In this document: one piece after another, positions 18,776-29,094 of the stretch
How the letters are laid out: each line of letters starts with the position of its first letter
Numbering within the stretch: position 1 is the first letter of the stretch
Notes under the pieces: generated by a model
Databases searched by the model: none
What the model saw: the letters and a program-made list of their open reading frames with translations, nothing else
What the model was told of the DNA's origin: nothing
Translations under genes and position numbers: made by a program
Assembly: GCA_965232405.1 (NCBI GenBank)
Contig: OZ246966.1
Span: 2,790,001 to 2,854,000, forward strand
Reading direction: 5' to 3'
DNA: 64,000 nucleotides
Source: RCIO01 sp965232405
Lineage (GTDB): Bacteria > Pseudomonadota > Alphaproteobacteria > Rhizobiales > Rhizobiaceae

Positions 18776-20689
18776 ATGCGGTTTTCAGATTCCTTTCTCG
18801 ACGAGATACGCGCCCGGCTGCCGATTTCGGCCGTCGTGGGCACGCGCGTCACATGGGACAAAAGGAAGACCAACACCTCGCGCGGCGATTACTGGGCGTG
18901 CTGTCCTTTTCACGGCGAAAAGACGCCGTCCTTCCACGCCGACGACCGCAAGGGCCGCTACCACTGTTTCGGCTGCGGGGTTTCGGGCGATCATTTCCGC
19001 TTTCTGACCGAACTCGACGGGATGGCCTTTCCCGAAGCGGTGGAGCGGCTGGCCGATCAGGCCGGTGTGCCGATGCCGGCGCGGGACCCGCAGGCCGAGC
19101 AGCGCGAGAAACAGCGTGCCTCGCTGACGGACGTAATGGAACTGGCGACGGGGTTCTTCCAGGACCGGCTGCAGGCAGGAGACGGGGCGAAGGCAAGAGC
19201 CTATCTGCGCGACCGGGGCATCACCTCGGTGACGCAGCAGACATTCCGGCTTGGCTACGCGCCCGACGACCGCAACGCGCTGAAGGAATTTCTTGCCTCC
19301 AAGGGCGTCGCAAAGGACCAGATGGAAGCCTGCGGGCTGACGGTCTTCGAGAATGTGCCGGTTTCCTATGACCGGTTTCGCGACCGCATCATGTTTCCGA
19401 TCGAGGATTCGCGGGGGCGGGTGATCGCGTTTGGCGGGCGGGCAATGTCAGCCGACATTCCGGCGAAATATCTCAACTCGCCGGAGACCGAACTCTTCCA
19501 CAAGAGCAATGTGCTCTACAATTTCGCGCGTGCGCGCAAGACGCTTGGCCGCGACGACACCGTGATCGCCGTCGAAGGCTATATGGACGTGATCGGCATT
19601 GCGCAGGCGGGTTTCGAGCATTCGGTGGCGCCACTAGGCACCGCGCTGACGGAAATCCAGCTCGAACTTCTGTGGCGCATGACGAAAGAGCCGCTGCTTT
19701 GTTTCGACGGCGACAAGGCTGGCATGCGAGCGGCCTTCCGCGCCGCCGAACTGGCGCTTCCGCTGATTGCGCCCGGCAAGACGCTGCGTTTCGTCATCCT
19801 GCCGGAAGGCAAGGACCCCGACGACATTGTGCGCGAGGAGGGGGCGGAAGCATTCCAGGCGCTGATCGGCGAAGCGCGATCGCTGGCCGACATGCTGTGG
19901 TTGCGCGAGACGCAGGGCAGCGTGTTCGATACGCCCGAACGGCGCGCCGACCTTGAAAAGCGGCTGCGGCTTTTGACGGCCACCATCCGCGACGAAAGCG
20001 TGCGCTACCATTACAGCCAGGACATGCGCGACCGGGCGCAGGCCTTCTTCGGCGCGCGGCGCGATACCGGCCGGCAGGGCAGGGGCGGCGACAATAGAAA
20101 CCAGGGTTATGGGCGCGCCGGCCAGGCGCAGGGCCGGCTGGCGGTGTCTGACCGGCTGGCGCATTCCGCACTGGTGCGTTCGACCGGGCCAGTGATGCCG
20201 CTGCGCGAGGCAACCATCGTTGTTGCGCTCGCCAATCACGCCGCATTGCTCGACGCCTATTTCGATCAGGCGGCCGCGCTCGACCTGGAACATCCCGACC
20301 TGAAGCAGCTTCTGGCCGGGCTTCTGGACATTGCCGCGCATGGCGACAGCCATGAGCCGTCGGACGTGAAAGCCGGATTTGAGGCGCGTGGATTGGCCGA
20401 AGTGTGGGAGCGCGCGGTGGCGCAGGTGCGCGGTGCGCACCAATGGCCCGCACTTGCGGATGCCGCGTTGGAGGATGCGCGCGAAGCTTTCGTGCAGGCG
20501 CTGCACTTGCAGCGCAGCGCGGGCTTTCTAAATAAGGAGCTGAAAGCGGCCGAACTGGCGCTTGCAACAGATCCGACCGAAGAGAACTACCGGCGTCTGG
20601 TCGAAATCCAGGCGCATATCCGCGACGCACAGGCGACCGAGGCGCTGATTGAAGGCTTCGGAGTGACGTCAGGACGGGCAGCCGGCTGA
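18776..20689 (+). CDS. dnaG: DNA primase
   Basis: 637 residues from the ATG at 18776 with GAGG upstream; the in-frame upstream codon at 18713 is unlikely. DnaG lays RNA primers at the replication fork with DnaB. The order is a CHC2 zinc domain (Cys43, His46, Cys64, Cys67 in CCPFHGEK and HCFGCG), the catalytic N-domain with RIMFPIEDSRGRVIAFGGR, TOPRIM with VIAVEGYMDVIG and the acidic CFDGDKAG, and a C-terminal helicase-binding region that is longer and less conserved. It forms the classic dnaG-rpoD pair, with rpoD 301 bp downstream. Confidence 0.97.
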   Translation: MRFSDSFLDEIRARLPISAVVGTRVTWDKRKTNTSRGDYWACCPFHGEKTPSFHADDRKGRYHCFGCGVSGDHFRFLTELDGMAFPEAVERLADQAGVPMPARDPQAEQREKQRASLTDVMELATGFFQDRLQAGDGAKARAYLRDRGITSVTQQTFRLGYAPDDRNALKEFLASKGVAKDQMEACGLTVFENVPVSYDRFRDRIMFPIEDSRGRVIAFGGRAMSADIPAKYLNSPETELFHKSNVLYNFARARKTLGRDDTVIAVEGYMDVIGIAQAGFEHSVAPLGTALTEIQLELLWRMTKEPLLCFDGDKAGMRAAFRAAELALPLIAPGKTLRFVILPEGKDPDDIVREEGAEAFQALIGEARSLADMLWLRETQGSVFDTPERRADLEKRLRLLTATIRDESVRYHYSQDMRDRAQAFFGARRDTGRQGRGGDNRNQGYGRAGQAQGRLAVSDRLAHSALVRSTGPVMPLREATIVVALANHAALLDAYFDQAAALDLEHPDLKQLLAGLLDIAAHGDSHEPSDVKAGFEARGLAEVWERAVAQVRGAHQWPALADAALEDAREAFVQALHLQRSAGFLNKELKAAELALATDPTEENYRRLVEIQAHIRDAQATEALIEGFGVTSGRAAG

Positions 20690-20990
20690 TTTGGCATTCG
20701 GAGCGGAATGCGGGATTTGCCGGCAGATGATTCGCTTTTTTGCCGGATTTGTGCCACTGGCGCTTGACCTTGCGAAGGAATGACGGAATCAGACGATCCA
20801 AAATCATTGGTTGGGATCAATATCCCGGCGGTGTTGTGGACCAACGCCGCCGATAACCCATGTGACACGGTTAAGCGTCACTTAACGGGGTTTCGGCTAC
20901 TGCGCACTGCGCACGACATGGCGACAGGGACTACCTGATTCGGATCGCTAACGGGCAGCATCAAGCTGCCGCCTGGAGACGGAAGACTAA
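20690..20990. other. Intergenic region between dnaG and rpoD
   Basis: This 301-bp gap has no gene. It contains an inverted repeat GTTAAG-N5-CTTAAC at 20870-20886 and a plausible -35 (TTGACC near 20764) without a convincing -10. It most likely carries the rpoD promoters and the rpoD leader, but I could not assign a start site. Confidence 0.5.
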
Positions 20991-23012
<2,022 letters not shown>

Positions 23013-23035
23013 GCCAAGCCAGACTGAAGAACACG

Positions 23036-23064
23036 AAACCCGGCGGAGACGCCGGGTTTTTCTT
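23036..23064 (+). terminator. Rho-independent terminator after rpoD
   Basis: AAACCCGGCG (23036-23045), a GAGA loop and CGCCGGGTTT (23050-23059) are followed by T residues. This perfect 10-bp stem lies 24 bases past the rpoD stop. It also lies just downstream of the convergent marC-like gene and may serve both. Confidence 0.93.
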
Positions 23065-23085
23065 TTTGGACGGACCGCGGCGCGC

Positions 23086-23730
23086 CTATCCTGCCGCGAA
23101 TGCGGGGAAATATTCGGCCAGACCTTCCAGCACGAATTCGATGCCGAGCGCTCCCACGATCATTCCGAGCAGCCGGTTCAGGACCACGCGCGTGAGCGGA
23201 CCGATAAGGCTGCTGAGCCTGGCTGCAAGCAGCAATCCCGCAAGGAGTACTGCAGCTGATGTCAGTACGACGAGTACGACAATCACTGCATGCAGGTCAT
23301 CGCCGGGGTGAAAGTCTTCGTGGGCATAGACCATGACAGCGGTAATTGCGCCGGGGCCCGCGAAGAGTGGTACCGCAAGCGGGAATATGCCGATGGCTAC
23401 CGGACCGTGGGTCGAAGCTGGTTGGCTGTGTAGTTCCTCCTCCTCGCGCAGCAAACCAAGCATGTCGAGAGCGATGATCAGGACTACCAGACCCCCAAGA
23501 ACCTTGAAGGATGCGATGCTGATGCCGAACGTTGACAGGACCGCCTGGCCGGCAACAGCGAACAACAGCAAGATGAGCGCTGTTGCGACAGCTGCGGTAA
23601 AGGCGGCTATTTGCCGGCCCGACTGAGACAGGCGGCTGGTTTGGCTTAGGAAGACCGGAACGTTTCCTGGGATGTCGATGATCGCTATGAGCGCGATGAG
23701 GAGCTTGGTGTACTCAGCGAAATCGAACAT
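23086..23730 (-). CDS. MarC family integral membrane protein
   Basis: 214 residues from the ATG at 23730, preceded by a G-rich AGGGGGGA; the longer frame to 23901 is hydrophilic and not family-like. Six hydrophobic helices with the family segments AIIDIPGNVPVF, LRILGG-like KVLGGLVVLIIALDM, PLAVPLFAGPGAI and a helix near the C-terminus with RLLGMIVGALGIEF. MarC was once linked to multiple antibiotic resistance but has no demonstrated transport activity. It converges with rpoD. Confidence 0.88.
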   Translation of the reverse strand: MFDFAEYTKLLIALIAIIDIPGNVPVFLSQTSRLSQSGRQIAAFTAAVATALILLLFAVAGQAVLSTFGISIASFKVLGGLVVLIIALDMLGLLREEEELHSQPASTHGPVAIGIFPLAVPLFAGPGAITAVMVYAHEDFHPGDDLHAVIVVLVVLTSAAVLLAGLLLAARLSSLIGPLTRVVLNRLLGMIVGALGIEFVLEGLAEYFPAFAAG

Positions 23731-23918
23731 ATGGTCCCCCCTGTCGTGCCCGCTGGAGCGCCACCAGCCGCGGGACCAGGCCCGAACATATTCCAGGCTA
23801 CCGGTTACCTCTTGCCACGATGCCTGTGGTGAATGCGACAAGCGCTCAGATGGGATCAGTGTCGGTTGTGGCCCCAAGACAGTCAACTGCAGGACTGCCA
23901 AACATAGGAGGAACTCTG

Positions 23919-24536
23919 TTGGAAAAGGCCGATTTCAAGAAGACGCTGAAGCATCTCTATCTGCCGCCGGTGAAGGACTTCGTGCAGGTGGAAGTGCCGG
24001 CCATGCAGTTCGTGATGATCGACGGCCATGGCGACCCGAACACCGCGCCGGCCTACAAGGCGGCGCTGGAATGGCTCTATTCGGTCAGCTACGCGATGAA
24101 GTTCGCCTCCAAGCTGGGACTGAAGCGCGACTATGCCGTGCCGCCGCTCGAAGGGCTGTGGTGGGCCGACGACATGGATACCTTCCTGACGCGCGAGAAG
24201 GACAAGTGGTCGTGGACCATGATGATCATGGCGCCGGACTGGATCGACAAGGCCATGTTCGACGACGCTCTTGCGAAGGCGTCCGGCAAGCTGGGCGCGG
24301 AACCTCCCGACAGCCTGCGCCTAGAGAATTTCGAGGAGGGGCTGTCGGTGCAGATCATGCATATCGGCCCCTATGACGCGGAAGGGCCGACGATCGCCCG
24401 GCTGCATGGCGAATACCTGCCGGCACACGGGCTGACCGAAAACGGCCATCACCACGAGATCTATATCGGCGATCCGCGGCGCACCGCGCCGGAAAAGCTG
24501 AAAACCGTGATCAGGCAACCGGTGAAGCGGGTCTAG
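23919..24536 (+). CDS. GyrI-like small-molecule-binding domain protein
   Basis: 205 residues from the TTG at 23919, chosen because AGGAGGA ends seven bases before it and the family starts E-K-x-D-F-K-K; the ATG at 23820 lacks such a site. GyrI/SOUL-like proteins of this stand-alone type (segments FVMIDGHGDPNTAPAYKAA, EGLWWADDM, MQIMHIGPYDAEGPT-like, HHEIYIGDPRR) bind or hydrolyse small ligands in a cleft; several are annotated only as GyrI-like. It has no HTH, so it is not itself a regulator. Confidence 0.85.
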   Translation: MEKADFKKTLKHLYLPPVKDFVQVEVPAMQFVMIDGHGDPNTAPAYKAALEWLYSVSYAMKFASKLGLKRDYAVPPLEGLWWADDMDTFLTREKDKWSWTMMIMAPDWIDKAMFDDALAKASGKLGAEPPDSLRLENFEEGLSVQIMHIGPYDAEGPTIARLHGEYLPAHGLTENGHHHEIYIGDPRRTAPEKLKTVIRQPVKRV

Positions 24537-24556
24537 AGGCCGGTCGGGGAACGCTG

Positions 24557-25120
24557 CTAGCGGCTTCGGCGATAGACATAGACTGTCGCCGGCGGGATGT
24601 TTTTCCAGACCCTGACTGTCCGGGTGAACGAGAGCCCGAGCTCGCGCGCCACCGAAGCATGAAGCGGCGAAGTCGGCCCGTAGGTAAACTGGATGTAGAC
24701 GCCGTCATCCACCATGCCGCCAAACGCAGCCATCAGGATCTGGCGCTGCACCTCGCGCGGCATGGACAATAGCGGCAGGCCCGAGACCACCGCCTCGAAG
24801 GGCGTTTGCGCGCTAACAGCCATCGCCTGCGCCGGCCTGTTGACGACCGTGACGCCGGGAAACGATCCGCGCAGCTGATCGCAAAAGACGCCGTTCAGTT
24901 CGAACAGCCACAGATCCTGTGGCTTAATGCCGGTGGCCAAGATTTCGCGGGTGATGTTGCCGAGGCCCGGCCCGAACTCGGCGACGCGAACGGCTGAGCG
25001 TGGCAATTGCCGCGCCATCAGCCGGCAGAGCGACGGCGAGGAAGGCGCCAGTGCGGAAACCTGACGCGGATGGCGCAGGAGCTGGCCGGAGAAGGCGAGC
25101 AGGGATGTGGTGGTGTCCAT
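24557..25120 (-). CDS. Class I SAM-dependent methyltransferase, phospholipid N-methyltransferase/KsgA-like
   Basis: 187 residues. The SAM-binding motif I is VAEFGPGLGNIT (about 46-57), with an acidic motif II end in LWLFELN. The start region LLRHPRQVSALAPSSP is the membrane-proximal motif seen in PmtA-type enzymes that methylate phosphatidylethanolamine towards phosphatidylcholine, common in rhizobia. The short length fits PmtA. It lies 15 bp downstream of the SDR gene on the same strand, so the two are probably co-transcribed. A different small substrate remains possible. Confidence 0.75.
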   Translation of the reverse strand: MDTTTSLLAFSGQLLRHPRQVSALAPSSPSLCRLMARQLPRSAVRVAEFGPGLGNITREILATGIKPQDLWLFELNGVFCDQLRGSFPGVTVVNRPAQAMAVSAQTPFEAVVSGLPLLSMPREVQRQILMAAFGGMVDDGVYIQFTYGPTSPLHASVARELGLSFTRTVRVWKNIPPATVYVYRRSR

Positions 25121-25135
25121 GAAGCCGGTTCCTTC

Positions 25136-25891
25136 TCAACGGTCGCGCATGATGCGGTAGGCAAGGGTGGGCGAAAGGCGGTGAACGACCCGCAGCAGCC
25201 TGGTCTTTTCGATCCAGATTTCAGGCAGGCCGCGCTCAACGCCGCGCAGCGTGTCGCTGGCCGCCCGCTCGGGCGGGTATTTGCGCGGTGCGGCGCTGGA
25301 AAGCGTGGTGTCCACCAGCGTCATGATGACCTCGCTGACCTGGATCGGCAGACGCTCGTGGCGGCACTGGTCGCGCAGCGAGCGCGTGAAGGTGCGCAGG
25401 CCCGCCTTGGTGGCGCAGTAGACAGGCGCGCCGCGTTTCGGCGCGATAGCGAGGCCGGTGGTGATGTTGACGATGGCCGCAGACGGGTGGGCGGCAAGCA
25501 CCGGCAGCGCCAGCGTGGCGAGCTTGATGGGTGCCGTCAGGTTCACCGCGATCTCGGAGGCGATTTCCTCCAGCCGGCCGGAAGAGGGCGTGGTCAGCTC
25601 GAAATGGTTCATGATGGCGGCGTTGTTGATGAGCACGCTGCAATCGGGATGATCGCTGGCAAGCCAGTCGATAACCGCCTTCATGTCGTCGGGCTTAGAC
25701 AGATCGGCTGCCAATGTTTTCACACGGCCCGGATAGGCGTCTTCCAGCCTGGCCAGCGCCTCGGCATCGCGGCCGACGGTGATGATGCGGGCGTTGCGTG
25801 CGACGAGCAGGCGGGTGATCTCCAGACCGATGCCGCGCGCGCCGCCGGTGAGCAGCACCTTGCGTCCGGAAAAGTCGAGGCGATTGGCCAT
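25136..25891 (-). CDS. SDR family oxidoreductase
   Basis: 251 residues. Rossmann glycine motif GGARGIGLEI near residue 17, NNAAI at about 90, and the catalytic YxxxK as YCATKAG near 155. The position upstream of the YxxxK that usually holds the catalytic Ser reads NITTGL, with Thr instead, which is tolerated in some members. The sequence KILLTGGARGIGLE and a hydrophobic C-terminus resemble DltE-like and CMP-type SDRs acting on lipids or ketones. It probably forms a two-gene unit with the methyltransferase downstream and is divergent from the TetR gene. Confidence 0.87.
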   Translation of the reverse strand: MANRLDFSGRKVLLTGGARGIGLEITRLLVARNARIITVGRDAEALARLEDAYPGRVKTLAADLSKPDDMKAVIDWLASDHPDCSVLINNAAIMNHFELTTPSSGRLEEIASEIAVNLTAPIKLATLALPVLAAHPSAAIVNITTGLAIAPKRGAPVYCATKAGLRTFTRSLRDQCRHERLPIQVSEVIMTLVDTTLSSAAPRKYPPERAASDTLRGVERGLPEIWIEKTRLLRVVHRLSPTLAYRIMRDR

Positions 25892-25935
25892 CCAAGGGTC
25901 CGTGTCTTGCCATGCGGGTTTCGGAGGCTCATGAT

Positions 25936-25951
25936 GCGAATAATTGCTCGC
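25936..25951. promoter_or_regulatory. Possible TetR operator
   Basis: The imperfect palindrome GCGAATAATTGCTCGC lies in the 77-bp gap between the divergent SDR and TetR genes. The outer GCGA/TCGC and central AATT are symmetric. TetR regulators usually bind such sites to control the divergent gene and themselves; the assignment here is from position and symmetry only. Confidence 0.35.
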
Positions 25952-25968
25952 TTTTCTACTCGCTTACG

Positions 25969-26583
25969 ATGACCGCAACCGCCAAGACCCTGAACCCGCG
26001 CAAAACTCCGCTGCAGAGCCGCAGCCGCGCCACCTGCGACGCGGTGCTGGAGGCGGCTGCTCGCATTCTGGAGTCGGAAGGCAGGCAGGCTTTCACCACC
26101 AACCATGTCGCCGAGCTGGCCGGCATCTCGGTCGGGTCGCTCTACCAGTATTTCCCCGGCAAGGAGGCGATCGTGGCGGTGCTGGTGCGCCAGCTGCGCC
26201 AGGAGATGCTCGACGATTTCGAGGAGGCGGTGCGCCAGTCAAAAGACGCCGACTTGGCCGGAGCAGCGCGGGCGCTGGTGCGTGCGGCCGTGCGCCACCA
26301 TTTGCGGCGTCCCGCGCTGGCGCAGGTGCTTGAGCGCGAGGAGATGGACCTGCCGCTGGACGAAGAGACGATGCGGCTCAAGCGGCGGCTGGGCGAACTG
26401 GTGGTGGGCGTGCTTTCACGACACGGCGTGCCCGATGCGCCGGTGGTGGCATTCGACCTGATCGCCATGTGCCACGGGATGGTTGAGGCAGCCGTTCAGT
26501 CGGGCGAGCGCGACTTCGAGCATCTGTGCACGCGGCTCGATCGCGCCGTGCTGGGTTATCTCGGCGGGCCGGCGGCCAACTGA
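25969..26583 (+). CDS. TetR/AcrR family transcriptional regulator
   Basis: 204 residues from the ATG at 25969. The N-terminal HTH covers about 15-65 with the family signature GRQAFTTNHVAELAGISVGSLYQYFPGK (helix-turn-helix followed by the YxYFxxK-like end). The C-terminal ligand and dimer domain is helical and has no assignable ligand. It is divergent from the SDR/methyltransferase pair and is the obvious candidate to repress it. Confidence 0.9.
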   Translation: MTATAKTLNPRKTPLQSRSRATCDAVLEAAARILESEGRQAFTTNHVAELAGISVGSLYQYFPGKEAIVAVLVRQLRQEMLDDFEEAVRQSKDADLAGAARALVRAAVRHHLRRPALAQVLEREEMDLPLDEETMRLKRRLGELVVGVLSRHGVPDAPVVAFDLIAMCHGMVEAAVQSGERDFEHLCTRLDRAVLGYLGGPAAN

Positions 26584-26596
26584 CGCCTAACCGAAC

Positions 26597-26926
26597 TTAA
26601 CCCGCCGCCTCCGCGGCGCATTCGCTGCAAAACGGGGTCTGCGGCAGGAGGTCGAGCCGTTCTTCCTCGATCGGCTGGCCGCATTTGACGCAGGTTCCGT
26701 AGGTGCCGGCCTTGATGCGGGCGAGGGCGGCGCGAATGGCGCGATATTCGGTCAGGCCGCTGGCGCCCAGACTTTCCAGAACCTCGTCATCCTCCTGCTC
26801 GATGGCGTTTTCCTCCCAGTCGGGATTGGGCGCGTCGTCAAGCAGGTCCTCGATGTTCTGCAGTCGCTCATCGAGTTCGGCAAGGCGGGCAACCAGCTGC
26901 TTCCGCCGGGCTTTGAGGTCTGTCAT
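26597..26926 (-). CDS. TraR/DksA family zinc-finger protein
   Basis: 109 residues. A coiled-coil N-terminus with a central acidic stretch (WEENAIEQEDDEVLE) and a C-terminal C4 zinc finger, CVKCGQPI and CSECAAE. The finger Cys residues are all present. The family binds RNA polymerase or acts as a YteA/TraR-like regulator. It is convergent with the TetR gene and only distantly similar to the other DksA-like protein at 15990, so the two are unlikely to be a recent duplication. Confidence 0.87.
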   Translation of the reverse strand: MTDLKARRKQLVARLAELDERLQNIEDLLDDAPNPDWEENAIEQEDDEVLESLGASGLTEYRAIRAALARIKAGTYGTCVKCGQPIEEERLDLLPQTPFCSECAAEAAG

Positions 26927-27021
26927 GTCCGTTCCTCGGTTTGCACTCAGGTGCGCTTAGCGCGCCATCGTCGGCTGCAAATTGATGCCGGTCAATCCAC
27001 CGGCGTGAATCTGTCGACGTA

Positions 27022-27049
27022 TTGACGCGATACGAAGATTCGATATAAC
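27022..27049 (+). promoter_or_regulatory. Promoter and operator of the arsR-like gene
   Basis: -35 TTGACG (27022-27027), a 16-nt spacer and -10 TATAAC (27044-27049). The spacer and -10 are overlapped by the dyad ATACGAAGATTCGATAT (about 27030-27046), the kind of site an ArsR dimer would occupy to block polymerase. The expected start site is within a base or two of the ATG at 27057, so the message would be leaderless. Confidence 0.6.
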
Positions 27050-27056
27050 TAGTTTT

Positions 27057-27383
27057 ATGGTTATAAATACGGATATGGAAATCGCCGAAGCCGCGCAGGG
27101 ATTTGCGGCAATCGGGTCTGAAGCCCGGCTGCAGGTTCTGCAGGTGCTGGTGCGGGCAGGCGACCGCGGACAAACGGTCGGAGACATCCAGGCGCGGACC
27201 GGCATAGCCGCCTCCACGCTGGCGCATCATCTGCGCTTTCTGGCGTCTGCCGGGCTGATCGAACAGGAGAAGAACGGCCGCACGGTGATCAACCGGGCCG
27301 CCTACCGGCATCTGGAAGCACTGGCCGGCTACATCCTCAAAGAGTGCTGCGCCGACGCAGCGAAAAACGAGGCAGCGGAATGA
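27057..27383 (+). CDS. ArsR-family metalloregulator-like repressor
   Basis: 108 residues with a winged helix from about 15 to 95; the recognition segment reads RTGIAASTLAHHLRFLASAGLI. The family represses metal or metalloid resistance genes and releases DNA on binding the ion. The classical ArsR alpha-3 Cys motif is absent; the only Cys residues are a CC pair near residue 98 (KECCAD), a possible sensing site. It overlaps the permease start by ATGA, so the two are translationally coupled. The start at 27057 has no ribosome site; an internal ATG at 27075 is an alternative. Confidence 0.87.
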   Translation: MVINTDMEIAEAAQGFAAIGSEARLQVLQVLVRAGDRGQTVGDIQARTGIAASTLAHHLRFLASAGLIEQEKNGRTVINRAAYRHLEALAGYILKECCADAAKNEAAE

Positions 27384-28414
27384 GCGAGATCACACAGGCT
27401 GAGGGCGTTCAGCTGAAACAATGGCGCGATGCGCTGCTTACACCGTGGACGGTGGTGGTTCTGGCGCCGCTGGCGGTGCTGCTGCTCGATCCTGCCAATG
27501 CCTCCGGCGTCGTCAGCTTCGCCATCAGGGCCTTCATCGGCACGTTGCCCTATATCGCCTTCGCGGTGCTTCTCATCGCCTGGTTGAAGGCGGCCGGCGC
27601 GGACGCCGCGATCGGGGCCGCCTTCAAGGGGCGCGAAAACAGGATGATCGTGCTTGCCGCACTGTTTGGTGGGCTGGCGCCGTTCTGCTCCTGCGAGGTC
27701 ATTCCGTTCATCGCCGGGCTGCTGGCCGTCGGCGCGCCGATATCGGCGATCATGGCGTTCTGGCTGTCGTCACCGCTGATCGACCCGCCGACGCTGTTCA
27801 TCACCGCGGGCGCGCTGGGCTGGCCCTTTGCCGTCGGCAAAGCGGCTGCGGCCGTTGGGCTCGGGCTGGCTGGCGGCTTTGCGGTGAAGGCGATGGTTGC
27901 AGGCGGATTGTTCGCCAATCCGCAAAAGGCTGCACCGGTAAGCCGGTGCGGCTGCGGGCCGTCTCCGCTGGAGGGCAAGCCGGTGTGGCGCTTCTGGACC
28001 GAAGAGCCGCGGCGCTCCGCCTTTGGCGAGGAACTTCGGGCCAATGCGCTGTTTCTCATCAAGTGGCTGGCCTTTGCCTACGTTCTGGAAGCGCTGCTGG
28101 TGACCTATGTCCCGGCCGAACTGATCGCGGGTCTCGTGGGCGGCGAGGGTGTCGGCACGGTCGCCATTGCCGCGGCAGTCGGCATGCCCGCCTATCTCAA
28201 CTCCTATGTCGCGCCACCGATGCTGGCCGGGCTGATGGAGCAGGGCATGAGCGCGGGTGCGGCCATGGCCTTCATGGTGGCGGGTGCAGTGAGTTCGGTG
28301 CCGGCGATGGCGGCGGTCTGGTCGCTGGTCAAGCGCGACGTGTTTGCCGCCTATATCGGGCTCGGCTTCGCCGGCGCGGTCGCAGCCGGGCTCATCTTCC
28401 AGCTTTTTGTCTAG
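27380..28414 (+). CDS. ArsP/SO_0444-type permease, probable metal(loid) efflux
   Basis: 344 residues from the ATG at 27380 that overlaps the arsR stop. Eight or more hydrophobic helices of the DUF318 permease family. The motif APFCSCEVIPF in the first half and AVGMPAYLNSYVAPP in the second are hallmarks; the paired Cys of the first is thought to bind the substrate in ArsP. A Cys-rich loop (SRCGCGPS) lies between the halves. ArsP exports trivalent organoarsenicals, whereas related permeases handle other ions. The ArsR partner supports a metal(loid) role. Confidence 0.85.
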   Translation: MSEITQAEGVQLKQWRDALLTPWTVVVLAPLAVLLLDPANASGVVSFAIRAFIGTLPYIAFAVLLIAWLKAAGADAAIGAAFKGRENRMIVLAALFGGLAPFCSCEVIPFIAGLLAVGAPISAIMAFWLSSPLIDPPTLFITAGALGWPFAVGKAAAAVGLGLAGGFAVKAMVAGGLFANPQKAAPVSRCGCGPSPLEGKPVWRFWTEEPRRSAFGEELRANALFLIKWLAFAYVLEALLVTYVPAELIAGLVGGEGVGTVAIAAAVGMPAYLNSYVAPPMLAGLMEQGMSAGAAMAFMVAGAVSSVPAMAAVWSLVKRDVFAAYIGLGFAGAVAAGLIFQLFV

Positions 28415-28463
28415 ACAGCCATCTGCTTGACAGGCGCAGGCGTCGGCAGGCACCAAGCCTGAC

Positions 28464-28886
28464 ATGCCGCAGACAAAGCTGACATTGCAGACCACGGGGC
28501 CGGGCCTCTACGAGTTCACTGACCGTGTCGCGGCGTTTGTGCGGGAGGCGGGAGCTGACGAAGGCCTGCTGACGGTCTTCGTGCGGCACACGTCGTGTTC
28601 GCTGATCATCCAGGAAAACGCTGATCCTGATGTGAAACGCGATCTGGACACCTTCTTCCGCCGGTTGGTTCCGCCGTCGGATGACCCGTCAATGTCATGG
28701 ATGGTGCATACGACTGAAGGTCCGGATGACATGCCGGCGCACATCAAGGCGGCGTTGACCGCCACATCGCTCTCGATTCCGGTTGTTGGCGGGCGAATGG
28801 CGCTCGGCACATGGCAGGGCATTTACCTGTTCGAGCATCGCGACCGGCGGCACCGGCGCGAAATTGTGCTGAACCTATCGCGCTGA
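28464..28886 (+). CDS. YjbQ/UPF0047 family protein (secondary thiamine-phosphate synthase-like)
   Basis: 140 residues. The family core is present: a beta-rich start, VFVRHTSCSLIIQENADPDV with the conserved His and Asn-Asp, then HIKAALTATSLSIPV and the C-terminal GTWQGIYLFEHRD with conserved Gln and His. E. coli YjbQ has weak thiamine phosphate synthase activity, so the annotation is tentative. It is 49 bp after the permease on the same strand. Confidence 0.9.
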   Translation: MPQTKLTLQTTGPGLYEFTDRVAAFVREAGADEGLLTVFVRHTSCSLIIQENADPDVKRDLDTFFRRLVPPSDDPSMSWMVHTTEGPDDMPAHIKAALTATSLSIPVVGGRMALGTWQGIYLFEHRDRRHRREIVLNLSR

Positions 28887-29094
28887 GCTTTCCGCGAAGA
28901 TTTCGTTCCCGAATTCAAAGACTTCGGCCAGTAGCCGCGCGTTGCGGCGTGTGTTGTCGCTGATCCCCGGATTTTCATTATTTGCCACCGCCAAGCAATT
29001 GTGGTGAGTTTCCGTTGGGGAAGGCCGGAATATCTGGTCGCGCGACGGCATACGCCAAGAGAAGGTGCCGCGCTGCGTGTTTTGGGGGAGCGTC

